This document shows positions 44,458 through 54,087 of a DNA stretch of 64,000 nt, one piece after another (position 1 is the first letter of the stretch; the number at the start of each line of letters is the position of its first letter). The stretch is from positions 62,001 through 126,000 of the forward strand of contig OMXJ01000002.1 in NCBI GenBank assembly GCA_900315015.1, read 5' to 3'. The position numbers and the translations under genes were made by a program. The notes beneath the pieces were generated by a model. It saw only the letters and a list, made by a program, of their open reading frames with translations, searched no databases and had not been told where the DNA came from. The stretch is from an uncultured Eubacteriales bacterium (GTDB taxonomy: Bacteria; Bacillota; Clostridia; Lachnospirales; Lachnospiraceae).

Positions 44458-45869
44458 TCTGTTATTCTCATAGATACCGAAAGTACCAATCCAATTTCAA
44501 CAAGTAATATGACAAGCGCGGTTCCACCATAGCTAAAGAATGGCAGTGTAACACCAGTAGATGGTATGACACTTGTCGCAACGCAGATGTTGAGTGCTAC
44601 CTGTACCGCAATCTGTACCATTACGCCCACACAGATAAGGCCGCCCTCAGCATCAGGTGCATTATCTGCAATTACCTTTATTCTCCAAATAAGGAGAAGG
44701 TAAATCAGTAAAAGACAGGCTATTCCAAAAACACCTATTTCTTCGCAGATTGAAGCAAAGATTTCATCAGTATGACCCTCTACCAGGTAACCTAGTTTAA
44801 CAGTTCCCTGTCCAAAGCTTTTTCCGAACAGACCTCCGCTCGCTATGGCATACAATCCTTCTCTTACCTGATAAGAATCCGGATTTGTCTCAACCTCGAA
44901 CCATTTAATAAATCTATCACCTCTATAGCCCTCACTTTTTACAAGAATAATAGCAGCCAAGGCGCCTATTATTAATAATACTATCCACCATCTCTTTTTA
45001 TCACTGCCAACAAAGCAGATAACAAAAGCAATGGCAAACATAATAATACCCGAGGAAAGATTTTGTTTAGCTATAGGAAGTATAAGACCAGCCATGACAA
45101 ATACCAATACTCTAAAAAACTCAAAAAGCTTTCCTGCATTCCTTGCCGATTTACCGATTAAAAGAGCAGTCATAAGAATTACTGCAACCTTATTTATTTC
45201 CGCAGGTTCAAATTTAATAGGTCCTAGCTGAATCCATCTTTTTGAGCCGCCGGCCGCAATTCCCATAAGCAGAATAGCCATTTCAAGTACAATGCATATC
45301 AAATAAAAAAGAAACACAGGTCTTGTACCGAATTTTCCGATTTTAATACTTGCTGTATAAAAGTGATACGGAACAAATGAGATGCCTATCATAAGCGCAA
45401 AGCCTATTACCGCAAATATTGCCTGCCTTTTCACATAAAACATTGCATCCCCGTAATACTTTGCCGAAGAATAATAACTAACACTATAAAGTGAAAACAA
45501 TCCCGCAACTAGAAGAAACAGAACTATTACAATTATGCTAAAATCATAATAACTTCTTTTTTTATCAGATGCTACAGCAGTCGTCCTCTTTTCAGGCGCT
45601 GCCCTCATTACTTCCTCAAGCGGTCTGACTATTTTCTTTTCTTTTCTCTCATTTCTTTCCTCTGCTTCTCTTTTAGCAGCCGAGCGCTTTAGCCTTTTAT
45701 TTTTTCCAGGCTTTTCAACAATTTTCTCTTCTTCGATGCTCTTTGAAGTAGTGCTAGGATTCTTTTTCTTTCTGTCAAAGGCATCTCCTAGACTATAAAC
45801 TCTCTCTTTTTTATATCCCGAGCTTATATCATCAAAACCATCGCCGGTATATTTTCCACCGCTTCCCAT
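44454..45869 (-). CDS. ftsW: Peptidoglycan polymerase FtsW (SEDS family)
   Basis: 471 residues. Ten membrane helices begin near residue 112. SEDS landmarks: GSKRWIQLGPIKFEPAEINK and, near the C-terminus, ATSVIPSTGVTLPFFSYGGTALV. The first 108 residues are a hydrophilic, strongly charged cytoplasmic extension rich in Lys, Arg and Glu, longer than in most members. It acts with the class B PBP encoded two genes upstream. SpoVE is a close alternative by sequence; the dcw position favours FtsW. Confidence 0.92.
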   Translation of the reverse strand: MGSGGKYTGDGFDDISSGYKKERVYSLGDAFDRKKKNPSTTSKSIEEEKIVEKPGKNKRLKRSAAKREAEERNERKEKKIVRPLEEVMRAAPEKRTTAVASDKKRSYYDFSIIVIVLFLLVAGLFSLYSVSYYSSAKYYGDAMFYVKRQAIFAVIGFALMIGISFVPYHFYTASIKIGKFGTRPVFLFYLICIVLEMAILLMGIAAGGSKRWIQLGPIKFEPAEINKVAVILMTALLIGKSARNAGKLFEFFRVLVFVMAGLILPIAKQNLSSGIIMFAIAFVICFVGSDKKRWWIVLLIIGALAAIILVKSEGYRGDRFIKWFEVETNPDSYQVREGLYAIASGGLFGKSFGQGTVKLGYLVEGHTDEIFASICEEIGVFGIACLLLIYLLLIWRIKVIADNAPDAEGGLICVGVMVQIAVQVALNICVATSVIPSTGVTLPFFSYGGTALVILLVEIGLVLSVSMRITE

Positions 45870-45903
45870 TCTGTCCCTCCTTTCCTCTCAAATTACTTCA
45901 AAA

Positions 45904-47265
45904 TCAATCTGGAAGCTTTCTAGCTAACTCCTTAAAGATTCTTCCTCTTTCTTCGTAGCTTTTAAACATATCCCAGCTTGCGCAAGCTGGGGAAAGCAGA
46001 ACATTTTCTCCGCTAACTGCATGCTCAGCGCAGTAATTAACTGCCTCTTCAAAGGTATCCATAAATACATAATCCTTAAAGCCCAATCTATCACAGGTCT
46101 CAGCAATCTTCTTCGCTGTAACACCAATAAGAACAAGCTTTTTGACTTTTCCATCAAAGGCATTTATCCACTCATCAAACTCACTTCCCTTATCATATCC
46201 ACCGCCAATAAGGTAAGTAGGTGACTGCATTGCTCTTATAGCCTGAATTGCAGCATCAGGATTAGTACCCTTTGAATCGTTGTAATATTTTACACCCTTT
46301 TTGGTACAGGTATATTCAATTCTATGCTCTACTGCTACAAATTCAGTGAGTGCTTCATGAAGCTTATCAAATGGAACCTCCATGGCAATAGCCATTGCAC
46401 AGGCAGCCATGACATTCTCATAATTATGCTTACCGATTATGTTAAGTTCATCAACATTAACTAAGACCTTCTTAACACCTTCGTGCTTATAAACGATATC
46501 TTTTCCATCTAGATAATAGCCCTCTTCAAGTTCTCTGGCACTTGAGAACCATGCCACCTTGGTATTGGTGACCTTCTCACCAAATTCTTTTAAGTACTGA
46601 TCTTCATAATTTAGTACAATTACATCATCTAAAGTCTGATTCTTGCAGATACTCTCCTTCATCTCAATATACTTTTCCATTGTATGGTGTCTGTTAAGAT
46701 GATCTGGAGTAATATTAAGAATAGCAGAAACATTAGGATGGAACTTATCCGCAGTCTCAAGCTGGAAGCTGCTTATTTCAGCTACGGTAATGGATTTCTC
46801 ATTTGTAAGCTCACAATTATCAGTATAAGGAATACCGATATTTCCAACTACAAATACACTATCAGAAATCTTTTTCATTATTTCGCCGACAAGAGTAGTA
46901 GTTGTGGTTTTGCCGTTTGTACCGGTAATAGCTACTAATCTTCCCTTTGAAAAAAGATATCCAGTTTCGATTTCACCCGAAATAACTGCACCTGCATTTC
47001 TAAGATTATTTACATCTGCGCAGTCAATAGGAACACCCGGGCTAATAACTGCAATGTCAGTTTCCTTTATTTCATCCTCTGTAAGAGCGCCAGTGGAAAT
47101 TTTTCCTCTATAGTCCGCTGGAAGCTTTGCAAGCACATCCTCTTTATTTAGTTTTTCATTTGAATCGTGAAGCACTACTTCACATTTCTTATCCAAAAGC
47201 TTTGCAGCTGAAATGCCGCTCTTTCCTGTACCTATTACAAGTACCTTTTTTCCTGCAAATTCCAT
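45904..47265 (-). CDS. murD: UDP-N-acetylmuramoyl-L-alanine--D-glutamate ligase
   Basis: 453 residues, cytoplasmic Mur ligase adding D-Glu to the peptidoglycan precursor. ATP-binding loop AITGTNGKTTTTTLVGEI, a second conserved segment ILNITPDHLNRHHTMEKY, and YNDSKGTNPDAAIQAI. The ATG at 47265 has AGAGG 6 nt upstream and is preferred over one at 47286. In most dcw clusters mraY precedes it; here it follows the PBP directly. Confidence 0.97.
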   Translation of the reverse strand: MEFAGKKVLVIGTGKSGISAAKLLDKKCEVVLHDSNEKLNKEDVLAKLPADYRGKISTGALTEDEIKETDIAVISPGVPIDCADVNNLRNAGAVISGEIETGYLFSKGRLVAITGTNGKTTTTTLVGEIMKKISDSVFVVGNIGIPYTDNCELTNEKSITVAEISSFQLETADKFHPNVSAILNITPDHLNRHHTMEKYIEMKESICKNQTLDDVIVLNYEDQYLKEFGEKVTNTKVAWFSSARELEEGYYLDGKDIVYKHEGVKKVLVNVDELNIIGKHNYENVMAACAMAIAMEVPFDKLHEALTEFVAVEHRIEYTCTKKGVKYYNDSKGTNPDAAIQAIRAMQSPTYLIGGGYDKGSEFDEWINAFDGKVKKLVLIGVTAKKIAETCDRLGFKDYVFMDTFEEAVNYCAEHAVSGENVLLSPACASWDMFKSYEERGRIFKELARKLPD

Positions 47266-47296
47266 ATTATTCCTCTCAATCAACATTTAGGACTTT

Positions 47297-49519
47297 TTAA
47301 TTCTCATCAGATTCTAAAATTTCCTCATCAGAATCCGTATTTTCTTCAGATGAAGAATCCTCATCATCTTCCTCACCATTTGAACCATCAATTATGTTCT
47401 GCGCTTCCTCGATGGATTTATCAAGATAAACTGCTATATTTTCGCTTGTAAGTGGAAGATTTGTACCATCAATGATTCCATCTCCATCTGCATCTAAAAC
47501 TAACTCATCTCCGCTTTCATCAATACCGTTATCTTCAATAACAGTTTCATCTATTCTATAGTCTATTTCACCCTCCGGGTATACTCCAAGCTCTGGAAGT
47601 GCTTCCTTCAGAATATCTGCGAATAGCCCCTGAGCTAATGAGCTGGACGCTTTCTTTTCTTCATCGTGTACGTTGTCAACTACAACGTAACATACTACCT
47701 GAGGATCATCAACTGGTACGCAGCCAATGAAGGAAAGAACGTAAATAAGATCAGATCTTACGCCCCTTTTTGCTGTACCGGTCTTACCGCCGACTGAATA
47801 GCCCTCAATCTTTGCACTGCGGGCTGTTCCTGCTTCAACAGTCTGAAGAATTGCCCTTCTCATAAATTCAGAAGTTGTCTCGCTTATGGTTCTATTAACA
47901 ACCACCGGCTTATTTTCCTTAACCGTAATGCCCTTTGAATCCGTAACTTTTTTTACAATATGAGGCTGATAGTAGTAACCACCATTTACAATAGATGAAA
48001 ATGCTGAAGCCATCTGCACCATTGTAACGTTAAAGGACTGACCAAAGGAGCTTGTTGCAAGCTCTACCGGATGAGTAATAAGTTCAGCATCCATCAAAAT
48101 ACCCTTTGCTTCTCCAGGAAGATCTATTCCAGTTTTTCTACCAAAACCAAAATGTTCCTGATATGCATAGAATTTCTCACCGCCAAGGAGTGATGAAATC
48201 TGAATAAGTGCAGGGTTACATGAATGAGCTATGGCTCCCGCTACATCCTGCTTGCCATGAGTACCTGAACAGCTTATTACCGTACCAGCTACATTGACAT
48301 ATTTCTCACAGTTGAACGTAGACTTTTCAGTAATCACATTTTCTTCAAGCGCTGATGCAACCGTAACTAACTTCCATGTAGATCCAGGCTCAAAGGTTGA
48401 AGAAACGCAGTAATTTCTCCACATTTTATAAAGAGCATTAGTCTGCTCGGTATCTGTCATCTCCGCGAGCTCTTCCGGGCTATAATAATAGCTCAGATCC
48501 TGTGGATTATTTAGATCAAAGCCTTCATTTGATGCCATTGCAATAATTTCACCACTATTTGGGTCCATCATGACCACAGCTACATTATCATAATCCCAAG
48601 TCTTATCAAATTCAAGTATTTTTTCTTCAACTATTTTTTGAATGCTTGCATTTATGGTTGAAGTAATGGTATCACCATCTACAGCATCTGTTGTAATCTT
48701 TTGAGCGTTGAGTTCTGAATCATAATAGCTATATTCATATCCATTCTTGCCTTCAAGATATTTCTGATAACTCTCTTCGATTCCCCACGCTCCCTGTCCA
48801 TCCTTTTGAACATATCCAAGAACATTACTAGCAAGTGAACCATTTGGATAAACTCTTTCATAGTGCTCTTCAAAACGGGCACAGCCCACATATCTATGGT
48901 CTATCGTCACCCCATTGATTTCCTTATCAGGACTCAACTTATAAGATTCAAATTCTGCCTTTGACTTATATTCAAATCTGACAGCCTCTTTTTTTTGAAC
49001 CTTTCCGCTTGTAGTGGTAACCATGACAGGTTCGCCTGTTTCTTCGTTAAATACCGGTTCTTGAAGCACCAGGTACGAAGAATCCTTATTATCTTCGATA
49101 AGCTTTAAAATTTCAGCTTCGGTTTTTCCTGTAATTTTAGCAACTACCTTAACCGTATTTTCTACATACGGATAACTTCTATTATCTGTACCATCTTCCT
49201 CAACTTTACCTCTATAAGTAATATACATCTGCTTAGGCTCAAGTACAAGATTATAATAAGTCTTACTCTCTGCTAGTACAGTTCCATTAGTATCAACTAT
49301 CGTTCCTCTTTTATAGTCAAGATCGCTGCTGCTAGAAACAAGCCCCTGCTCTAGAGCCTTTTCTGTATATTCAGAGCCTTTATTTTGAACAATAAAAGCT
49401 ACGACTCCAACCAAAACAACATAGACAAGGATAATCACAAAAAACACGACATTCAGCCACATTCGCATGCTGTTTTTAAAATATACCTTGTCATTTAACG
49501 GTTTATAAGAAAATTTCAT
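47297..49519 (-). CDS. ftsI: Class B penicillin-binding protein (FtsI/SpoVD-like transpeptidase)
   Basis: 740 residues. TM at about 22-44, a dimerisation domain from RGTIVDTNGTVLAES, and a transpeptidase domain with active Ser380 in GSTWK, SCN at 433-435 and GGKTGTAK near 590. There is no PASTA domain; instead the last 100 residues form an acidic Glu/Asp/Ser tail. It cross-links septal peptidoglycan with FtsW. The name SpoVD or PbpB is equally possible. It follows the FtsL-like gene after a 145-nt spacer. Confidence 0.92.
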   Translation of the reverse strand: MKFSYKPLNDKVYFKNSMRMWLNVVFFVIILVYVVLVGVVAFIVQNKGSEYTEKALEQGLVSSSSDLDYKRGTIVDTNGTVLAESKTYYNLVLEPKQMYITYRGKVEEDGTDNRSYPYVENTVKVVAKITGKTEAEILKLIEDNKDSSYLVLQEPVFNEETGEPVMVTTTSGKVQKKEAVRFEYKSKAEFESYKLSPDKEINGVTIDHRYVGCARFEEHYERVYPNGSLASNVLGYVQKDGQGAWGIEESYQKYLEGKNGYEYSYYDSELNAQKITTDAVDGDTITSTINASIQKIVEEKILEFDKTWDYDNVAVVMMDPNSGEIIAMASNEGFDLNNPQDLSYYYSPEELAEMTDTEQTNALYKMWRNYCVSSTFEPGSTWKLVTVASALEENVITEKSTFNCEKYVNVAGTVISCSGTHGKQDVAGAIAHSCNPALIQISSLLGGEKFYAYQEHFGFGRKTGIDLPGEAKGILMDAELITHPVELATSSFGQSFNVTMVQMASAFSSIVNGGYYYQPHIVKKVTDSKGITVKENKPVVVNRTISETTSEFMRRAILQTVEAGTARSAKIEGYSVGGKTGTAKRGVRSDLIYVLSFIGCVPVDDPQVVCYVVVDNVHDEEKKASSSLAQGLFADILKEALPELGVYPEGEIDYRIDETVIEDNGIDESGDELVLDADGDGIIDGTNLPLTSENIAVYLDKSIEEAQNIIDGSNGEEDDEDSSSEENTDSDEEILESDEN

Positions 49520-49664
49520 CTGTCAATCCCTCCAGATGTATCCACGAAAAATTCATATCATAGTAAATGCACATAAACACAGGACGGCTCTTTCAAAAAA
49601 TCAATAACACATTTTCTAATTGAAACCGATGTACCAATATTTATGTGCAATCAAAAGCCTTTTT

Positions 49665-50276
49665 TTAATTATTATCAGTAAGAAAATCAAACATACTGCT
49701 TTCATATGAAGGAATATCACCTGTCTGTCTTACATATGAAAGATCTGGTTCATCATAAAAAACAACCATGTTTTCACGTGGGTAAACCATACCAAGCTTT
49801 CCTACAGCATACTGATATATATAATTTAAATCAAAGCCGTCATTAAGCTGCTCTGCCTTATAATCATTAAGTTCGATAGCCTTAGCAAGTTTGCTCTCCG
49901 CTTTAGCTATCTGGAAATCAATTGTCTTTGCCTGCGCACATATGGAATAATACTTGTAACCCACATAACCTAGTGCCATAACCATTACACATATTAAAGT
50001 CAGACCAAAAAATCCTATTCCAAGGCTTAAACTTGCCGTGTTGCGTGGTCTGATCTGATACTCCTCAGGATTTCTTACCTTCTTAACCTGCTTTTCAGTA
50101 ATTCTCTTCTTTATTCTTCTAGAAGGAAGGTTTCTTTCTGGCACGGCAGCAGCATTCATACGGACTGTATTAGTCTTCTTTACTGTATTTCCAACTACTT
50201 CAACACCAGATGAAGAAGATCTTGATTCATACTTAGCTGGATTATATAGGTATGGGTTATTATCATAATTTCTCAT
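49665..50276 (-). CDS. ftsL: FtsL-like septum protein
   Basis: 203 residues, longer than FtsL of model species (about 100-120). A basic cytoplasmic N-terminus of about 80 residues, one helix (about 84-107), then a coiled-coil stretch (about 115-145) and a short tail with YAVGKLGMVYPRENMVVFY, like the FtsL/DivIC pattern. The call rests on topology and on its place between rsmH and the PBP gene. Confidence 0.75.
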   Translation of the reverse strand: MRNYDNNPYLYNPAKYESRSSSSGVEVVGNTVKKTNTVRMNAAAVPERNLPSRRIKKRITEKQVKKVRNPEEYQIRPRNTASLSLGIGFFGLTLICVMVMALGYVGYKYYSICAQAKTIDFQIAKAESKLAKAIELNDYKAEQLNDGFDLNYIYQYAVGKLGMVYPRENMVVFYDEPDLSYVRQTGDIPSYESSMFDFLTDNN

Positions 50277-50318
50277 TGCTGCACCTCCAAATATATTTTT
50301 TATTACTTTTTATACCAA

Positions 50319-51335
50319 TTACTTAAAATCAATTTCAAGACCATTATATTTTTGGTCATTTCTTTCAAAAACTCTTAATTTAGCACTCCTTGAACGGCTA
50401 TTTTCCTGCATTTCCTCTTCGCTTGGAATAATGGGTTTTCTAGTTATCACCTTTCCAAGAGATTTCCTTCCACATACGCACTGTGGCAGCTGCGGCGGGC
50501 AGATACAAGGATTTTCAGCTGTCCTGAAAGCATTTTTAACTATTCTGTCTTCTAGACTATGGAAGGTAATTATTGCAATTCGCCCTCCCGGCTTTAACGA
50601 GCCTATCATGGAAGATAGCGCATCCCTTAACACCCTTAGCTCTCCATTTAATTCAATTCTAAGCGCCTGAAAGGTTCTTTTTGATGGATGGCCCTCCATT
50701 TTCTGAAATTTCATCGGAATTGAACTTCTTATGATATCATTCAATTCAAAAGTCGTTTCAATTCTCTTTTTGTTTCTAGCCTGAACTATATGCTTTGCGA
50801 TGTTCTGTGCGAACCTGTCTTCTCCAAAATCCTTAATGACATGGAAAAGTTCTCTTTCAGAATACTCATTAACAATATCAGCCGCAGTTTTTTCTGCTCT
50901 CTCATCCATCCTCATATCGAGAGGTGCATCATGCATATAAGAAAAACCTCTTTCTGCATTATCAAGCTGATAAGATGAAACTCCAAGGTCTAACAATATG
51001 CCATCTACCGCTGAAATTCCTAGCTTTTCAAGAACACTTTTAAAATTAACATAATTTTCCCTAACAACGTCCACTCGTGCCTGAAACACAGATAGACGCT
51101 TTTTTGAAACCGAAATAGCTGCTTCGTCCTGGTCGATACCAATAAGATGACCTTCACTACTAAGCTTTCTAGCAATGGCACTCGCATGCCCTGCTCCTCC
51201 TAACGTTCCGTCCATATATACCCCATCAGGCTTAATATTCAGATTTTCTATCACCTGATCTAACATGATTGAAACATGATGAAATTCCTTTTCAGAAGCT
51301 GCATTCTGCATTGCTTCATTATTAACTTCCTGCAT
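50319..51335 (-). CDS. rsmH: 16S rRNA (cytosine1402-N4)-methyltransferase
   Basis: 338 residues. SAM-dependent enzyme methylating C1402 in the ribosomal P site. Visible are [47 protein letters not shown] and the C-terminal [25 protein letters not shown] lies 6 nt before the ATG. Second gene of the dcw cluster, 23 nt after mraZ. Confidence 0.97.
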   Translation of the reverse strand: MQEVNNEAMQNAASEKEFHHVSIMLDQVIENLNIKPDGVYMDGTLGGAGHASAIARKLSSEGHLIGIDQDEAAISVSKKRLSVFQARVDVVRENYVNFKSVLEKLGISAVDGILLDLGVSSYQLDNAERGFSYMHDAPLDMRMDERAEKTAADIVNEYSERELFHVIKDFGEDRFAQNIAKHIVQARNKKRIETTFELNDIIRSSIPMKFQKMEGHPSKRTFQALRIELNGELRVLRDALSSMIGSLKPGGRIAIITFHSLEDRIVKNAFRTAENPCICPPQLPQCVCGRKSLGKVITRKPIIPSEEEMQENSRSRSAKLRVFERNDQKYNGLEIDFK

Positions 51336-51358
51336 ACTGCGCTCCCTTCTTTCTTAGT

Positions 51359-51835
51359 TTATAATCTGATTCCAAATGAATTAGCAACTGCAAACGCATC
51401 CGGCTTGCCCATTGACTTTTCAAGAACGTAATTGTTAGCTTTGTCTGGATTCCAGATTTCTATTCTATTACGATTACCAACTGAAAGCACGGTCTTTTCT
51501 ATTCCGGCTTCTTCTTTCATTTCTGCTGGAACAAGGATTCTTCCCTGATTATCCTGTTCTGCATTCTTTGCCATGAAATTTATTAAAAATTTGCTTTCTT
51601 CAAGCATCTGAACCTTTTCATTTTCTCCTGCTAAAGAAAGCTGATCTTGCTTCTCCTCGATTCTATCCATAAAATTATCAAATTCCTCTTGAGAATAAAG
51701 AAGAATACACCCTCTCTTATTATCAGGAACGAACACCACCTCGGTTCCAAGTCCTTCTCTGAACTTGGCAGGAATGATGATTCTGCCCTTGGCATCAATT
51801 CCATGTTCATATCTACCAGTAAATCTAGCCGCCAT
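51359..51835 (-). CDS. mraZ: Transcriptional regulator MraZ
   Basis: 158 residues, slightly longer than usual (about 143). Two SpoVT/AbrB-like repeats: FTGRYEHGIDAKGRIIIPAKFRE and FMAKNAEQDNQGRILVPAEMKEEAGIEK, each with the DxxGR motif. MraZ binds phased repeats in its own promoter and controls the dcw genes. Such repeats lie at 52018-52067. AAAGGAG precedes the ATG. Confidence 0.97.
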   Translation of the reverse strand: MAARFTGRYEHGIDAKGRIIIPAKFREGLGTEVVFVPDNKRGCILLYSQEEFDNFMDRIEEKQDQLSLAGENEKVQMLEESKFLINFMAKNAEQDNQGRILVPAEMKEEAGIEKTVLSVGNRNRIEIWNPDKANNYVLEKSMGKPDAFAVANSFGIRL

Positions 51836-51959
51836 GCAGAATCATCTCCTTTCCGTGGTTTGTTGTTTTGCAGACTATATCTTAAAGAGGCATTTAAGTT
51901 GTCATCTGATCACTCAAAAACACACTATATTTTTCCAAATTGTTTGATTTTTCCACCTT

Positions 51960-51993
51960 AAAGCCGCATAAATAGCGCTATTTTAAAGGCTTT
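51960..51993. repeat. Leader hairpin with 14-bp palindrome upstream of mraZ
   Basis: AAATAGCGCTATTT (51970-51983) is a perfect palindrome, enclosed by AAAGCC and GGCTTT arms. It lies in the 5' leader of the dcw transcript and has no T-run, so it is not a terminator. Confidence 0.7.
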
Positions 51994-52017
51994 AGAGGGA
52001 GTTTATACTTTTTAGAC

Positions 52018-52096
52018 TTTGTCACACCCTTTCATTCCACCTCAAACATTTTCACTCCATTTCACTCATTATAAGTCAAAACAGTATCAAAGTCAA
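52018..52096 (-). promoter_or_regulatory. mraZ promoter followed by five 10-bp-phased repeats (probable MraZ operator)
   Basis: TTGACT (52096-52091) and TATAAT (52073-52068) with a 17-bp spacer on the minus strand. Directly after the -10 box are five consecutive 10-bp units (52067-52018), each of form GNNTGANNNN. The known MraZ operators are also short repeats with a 10-bp period, so this is a probable autoregulatory site covering the transcription start. Confidence 0.82.
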
Positions 52097-52209
52097 TAAG
52101 TTTTTTGATTTTTATACTACCATTTTGTACATTTTGCATATAAATTTTTACAGTAATTTCAAGTCAATTATAAACACAATTTTACATTTTTAGATTTATT
52201 TTTACATTT

Positions 52210-52258
52210 TTAAAAACAAAAAAATGTACCCATGCAGCTTTTCACCGCATAGGTACAC
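52210..52258 (-). terminator. hslO terminator
   Basis: TGTACC-ATGC (from 52225) pairs with GCAT-GGTACA (to 52257). On the minus strand it runs into seven T and a further T-rich stretch. Confidence 0.9.
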
Positions 52259-52294
52259 ATTATCTTTCTATGTAATTATTATAAACATTCTATT

Positions 52295-52382
52295 AACTTT
52301 ACTATTATCACTTATTATTACTTATCATTACATATCATCACTTATTATTTATCATTACTTATCATTACTTCTCATTATCAGG
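52295..52382. repeat. Degenerate 10-bp repeats over the hslO 3' end
   Basis: About seven imperfect copies of a unit close to AGTAATGATA (minus strand) run through and past the hslO stop codon. Confidence 0.65.
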
Positions 52383-53261
52383 TGGCATCTTCTTAACAAT
52401 TTCCTTAAGCTCATCAACTGATATCGTATAACTTCTTCCACAAAAATGACACTTTGCTTCAGCCGGAGTATTTTTGTAAATCATATCCTCAATGTCAGTT
52501 TTTGGAAGAGTCATAAGAACCTCTTTGGTCTTTTCATGACTGCAGGAACATCTATAACCAGCCTCCACCTTATCATAGAAAATCGCACCATTATTATCAC
52601 CAAGAATGCGCTTTATCATTTCCTCTGGTGTCAGTCCCTCAGAGAGCATCGCATCTACAGACCCTATCTTCTTGAGATTTTCCTCAAGCTTACTGATTAC
52701 CTCTTCAGAAGCATTAGGAAGCATCTGAATGATAAAACCACCTGCTGACTTTACAGAATAATCCTCATTAAAAATCATACCAAGACCTACTGCTGAAGGT
52801 GTCTGTTCACTTTGAACAAAGTACCAGGTAAGATTCTTTGCCATACTTGTAGAAACAAAATCGCAGGTACCGACATATGGCTGCCCGGTTCCTTCATCCT
52901 TAATAACATTAAGATTTCCGCCAACAATTGCTAAAGACAGATCAACTCTTCCATCTGGGAGCTTCGGAAAACTTACCTTAGGATTTGCAGGTACGCCTCT
53001 TACTCCTCCCTTTGAATCTGCTGAAACTATAACCGCCTCAGCCGGGCCTTCGCAATTAATTCTCAGAGTAACTGAGTCCTTCTCATTTTTAAGCATATTT
53101 CCCATCATAATTCCCGCTGATAACATATCACTCATTATCATGGTAATTTCAGGGCTCGTTTCATGAAGCCTTCTCGCCTCTTCTACCGTTTCCGTTGAGG
53201 AAACAGCAAAAAATCTCACCTGATTATCATAAGCTATTCCTCTAACAACATAATCTGACAT
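52365..53261 (-). CDS. hslO: Redox-regulated molecular chaperone Hsp33
   Basis: 298 residues, cytoplasmic holdase activated by oxidation. The N-terminal domain has typical MSDMLSAGIMMGNMLKN and NCEGPAEAVIVSAD..VRG segments. The C-terminal redox switch has all four zinc cysteines, in CSCSHEKT (C-x-C) and CHFCGRSY (C-x-x-C). GGGAG lies before the ATG. It forms its own unit with a terminator. Confidence 0.97.
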   Translation of the reverse strand: MSDYVVRGIAYDNQVRFFAVSSTETVEEARRLHETSPEITMIMSDMLSAGIMMGNMLKNEKDSVTLRINCEGPAEAVIVSADSKGGVRGVPANPKVSFPKLPDGRVDLSLAIVGGNLNVIKDEGTGQPYVGTCDFVSTSMAKNLTWYFVQSEQTPSAVGLGMIFNEDYSVKSAGGFIIQMLPNASEEVISKLEENLKKIGSVDAMLSEGLTPEEMIKRILGDNNGAIFYDKVEAGYRCSCSHEKTKEVLMTLPKTDIEDMIYKNTPAEAKCHFCGRSYTISVDELKEIVKKMPPDNEK

Positions 53262-53618
53262 TTATTTCTCCCTATCTATGCAAAATAATTTACAAAAAGT
53301 ATTCTCCATTACTTTACTATGGATAAGGATTTTTTTCAAGTATATTTTTTTCCATCTTTAATAACACGATTTTCCAATTTTTATCAGGCAAAAGCTAAAA
53401 CAATACGCGGGCAATAGCTTCTTTAGACCCAGCACACATTCTAACGACATCACCATACCTAATACCATATAAGTTACTGAATGATAAATAAAAAGTGAAT
53501 CGGTTGGAATTAGATATAAAAAAAATTTTTACTATACAAAATAGTAGATATTTGTTATAATAAATGTGTTACATAAAAAAGATGCGAGTTATTTGTTCTA
53601 TTACTTCAAGGGGGGAAT
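53262..53618. other. AT-rich spacer with plus-strand promoter
   Basis: About 360 bp between divergent genes. The only clear signal is TATACA (53533-53538), 17 bp, TATAAT (53556-53561) on the plus strand, about 60 nt before the first unknown membrane gene. I see no coding frame or stable hairpin. Confidence 0.55.
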
Positions 53619-54041
53619 ATGGACTTTTTTTTTATTTTTCTTCTGCTTATGTCAGTTTTACCTATTGTTATAAGTATTGGAATATTGAAGTTGAATGTTT
53701 GGCTCACGATTAAAATAGAAAAACCGATTATAATTCAAGGTGATATTACTGATAATGAGAAATATATCAAAGCAGTAAATACCGTTACTAATGTTGTGTA
53801 TAATATTATACTACTGTATTTTACTACTGCTGTAGGTAACTTAGTTGCCCTGGTGATCTACATATTATTGTCTGAGCTGATAATTATACCATTAGTTGAA
53901 ACGTTTGCATATAAAAAAATGTCATCAAAACCGTTTGGTACTATATTAAAATGCAGCTATAAAGCAAACCTTCTGTCGGCTTTGGCTGGTGTATTAATTG
54001 AAGCAGGCGTTTTCTTTATTATTTCTATATTGCCTATATAA
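53619..54041 (+). CDS. Unknown small integral membrane protein (first of three)
   Basis: 140 residues, not recognised. About four hydrophobic segments: an N-terminal one (2-24), two in the middle (about 62-102) and one at the C-terminus (about 117-138). The hydrophilic loop between the first two (EKPIIIQGDITDNEKYIKAVN) is short. AAGGGGGG lies just before the ATG. Codon use is more AT-rich than in surrounding genes. It begins a three-gene plus-strand unit within a minus-strand region. Confidence 0.65.
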   Translation: MDFFFIFLLLMSVLPIVISIGILKLNVWLTIKIEKPIIIQGDITDNEKYIKAVNTVTNVVYNIILLYFTTAVGNLVALVIYILLSELIIIPLVETFAYKKMSSKPFGTILKCSYKANLLSALAGVLIEAGVFFIISILPI

Positions 54042-54087
54042 AATTGTAACCAAGAACTATTAATTTGATAAGAAGGGATTGATAATT

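Noticed and set aside
52224-52421. Plus-strand small protein
   Set aside because: Low-complexity Ile/Leu/Ser/Tyr sequence produced by the hslO terminator and degenerate repeats.
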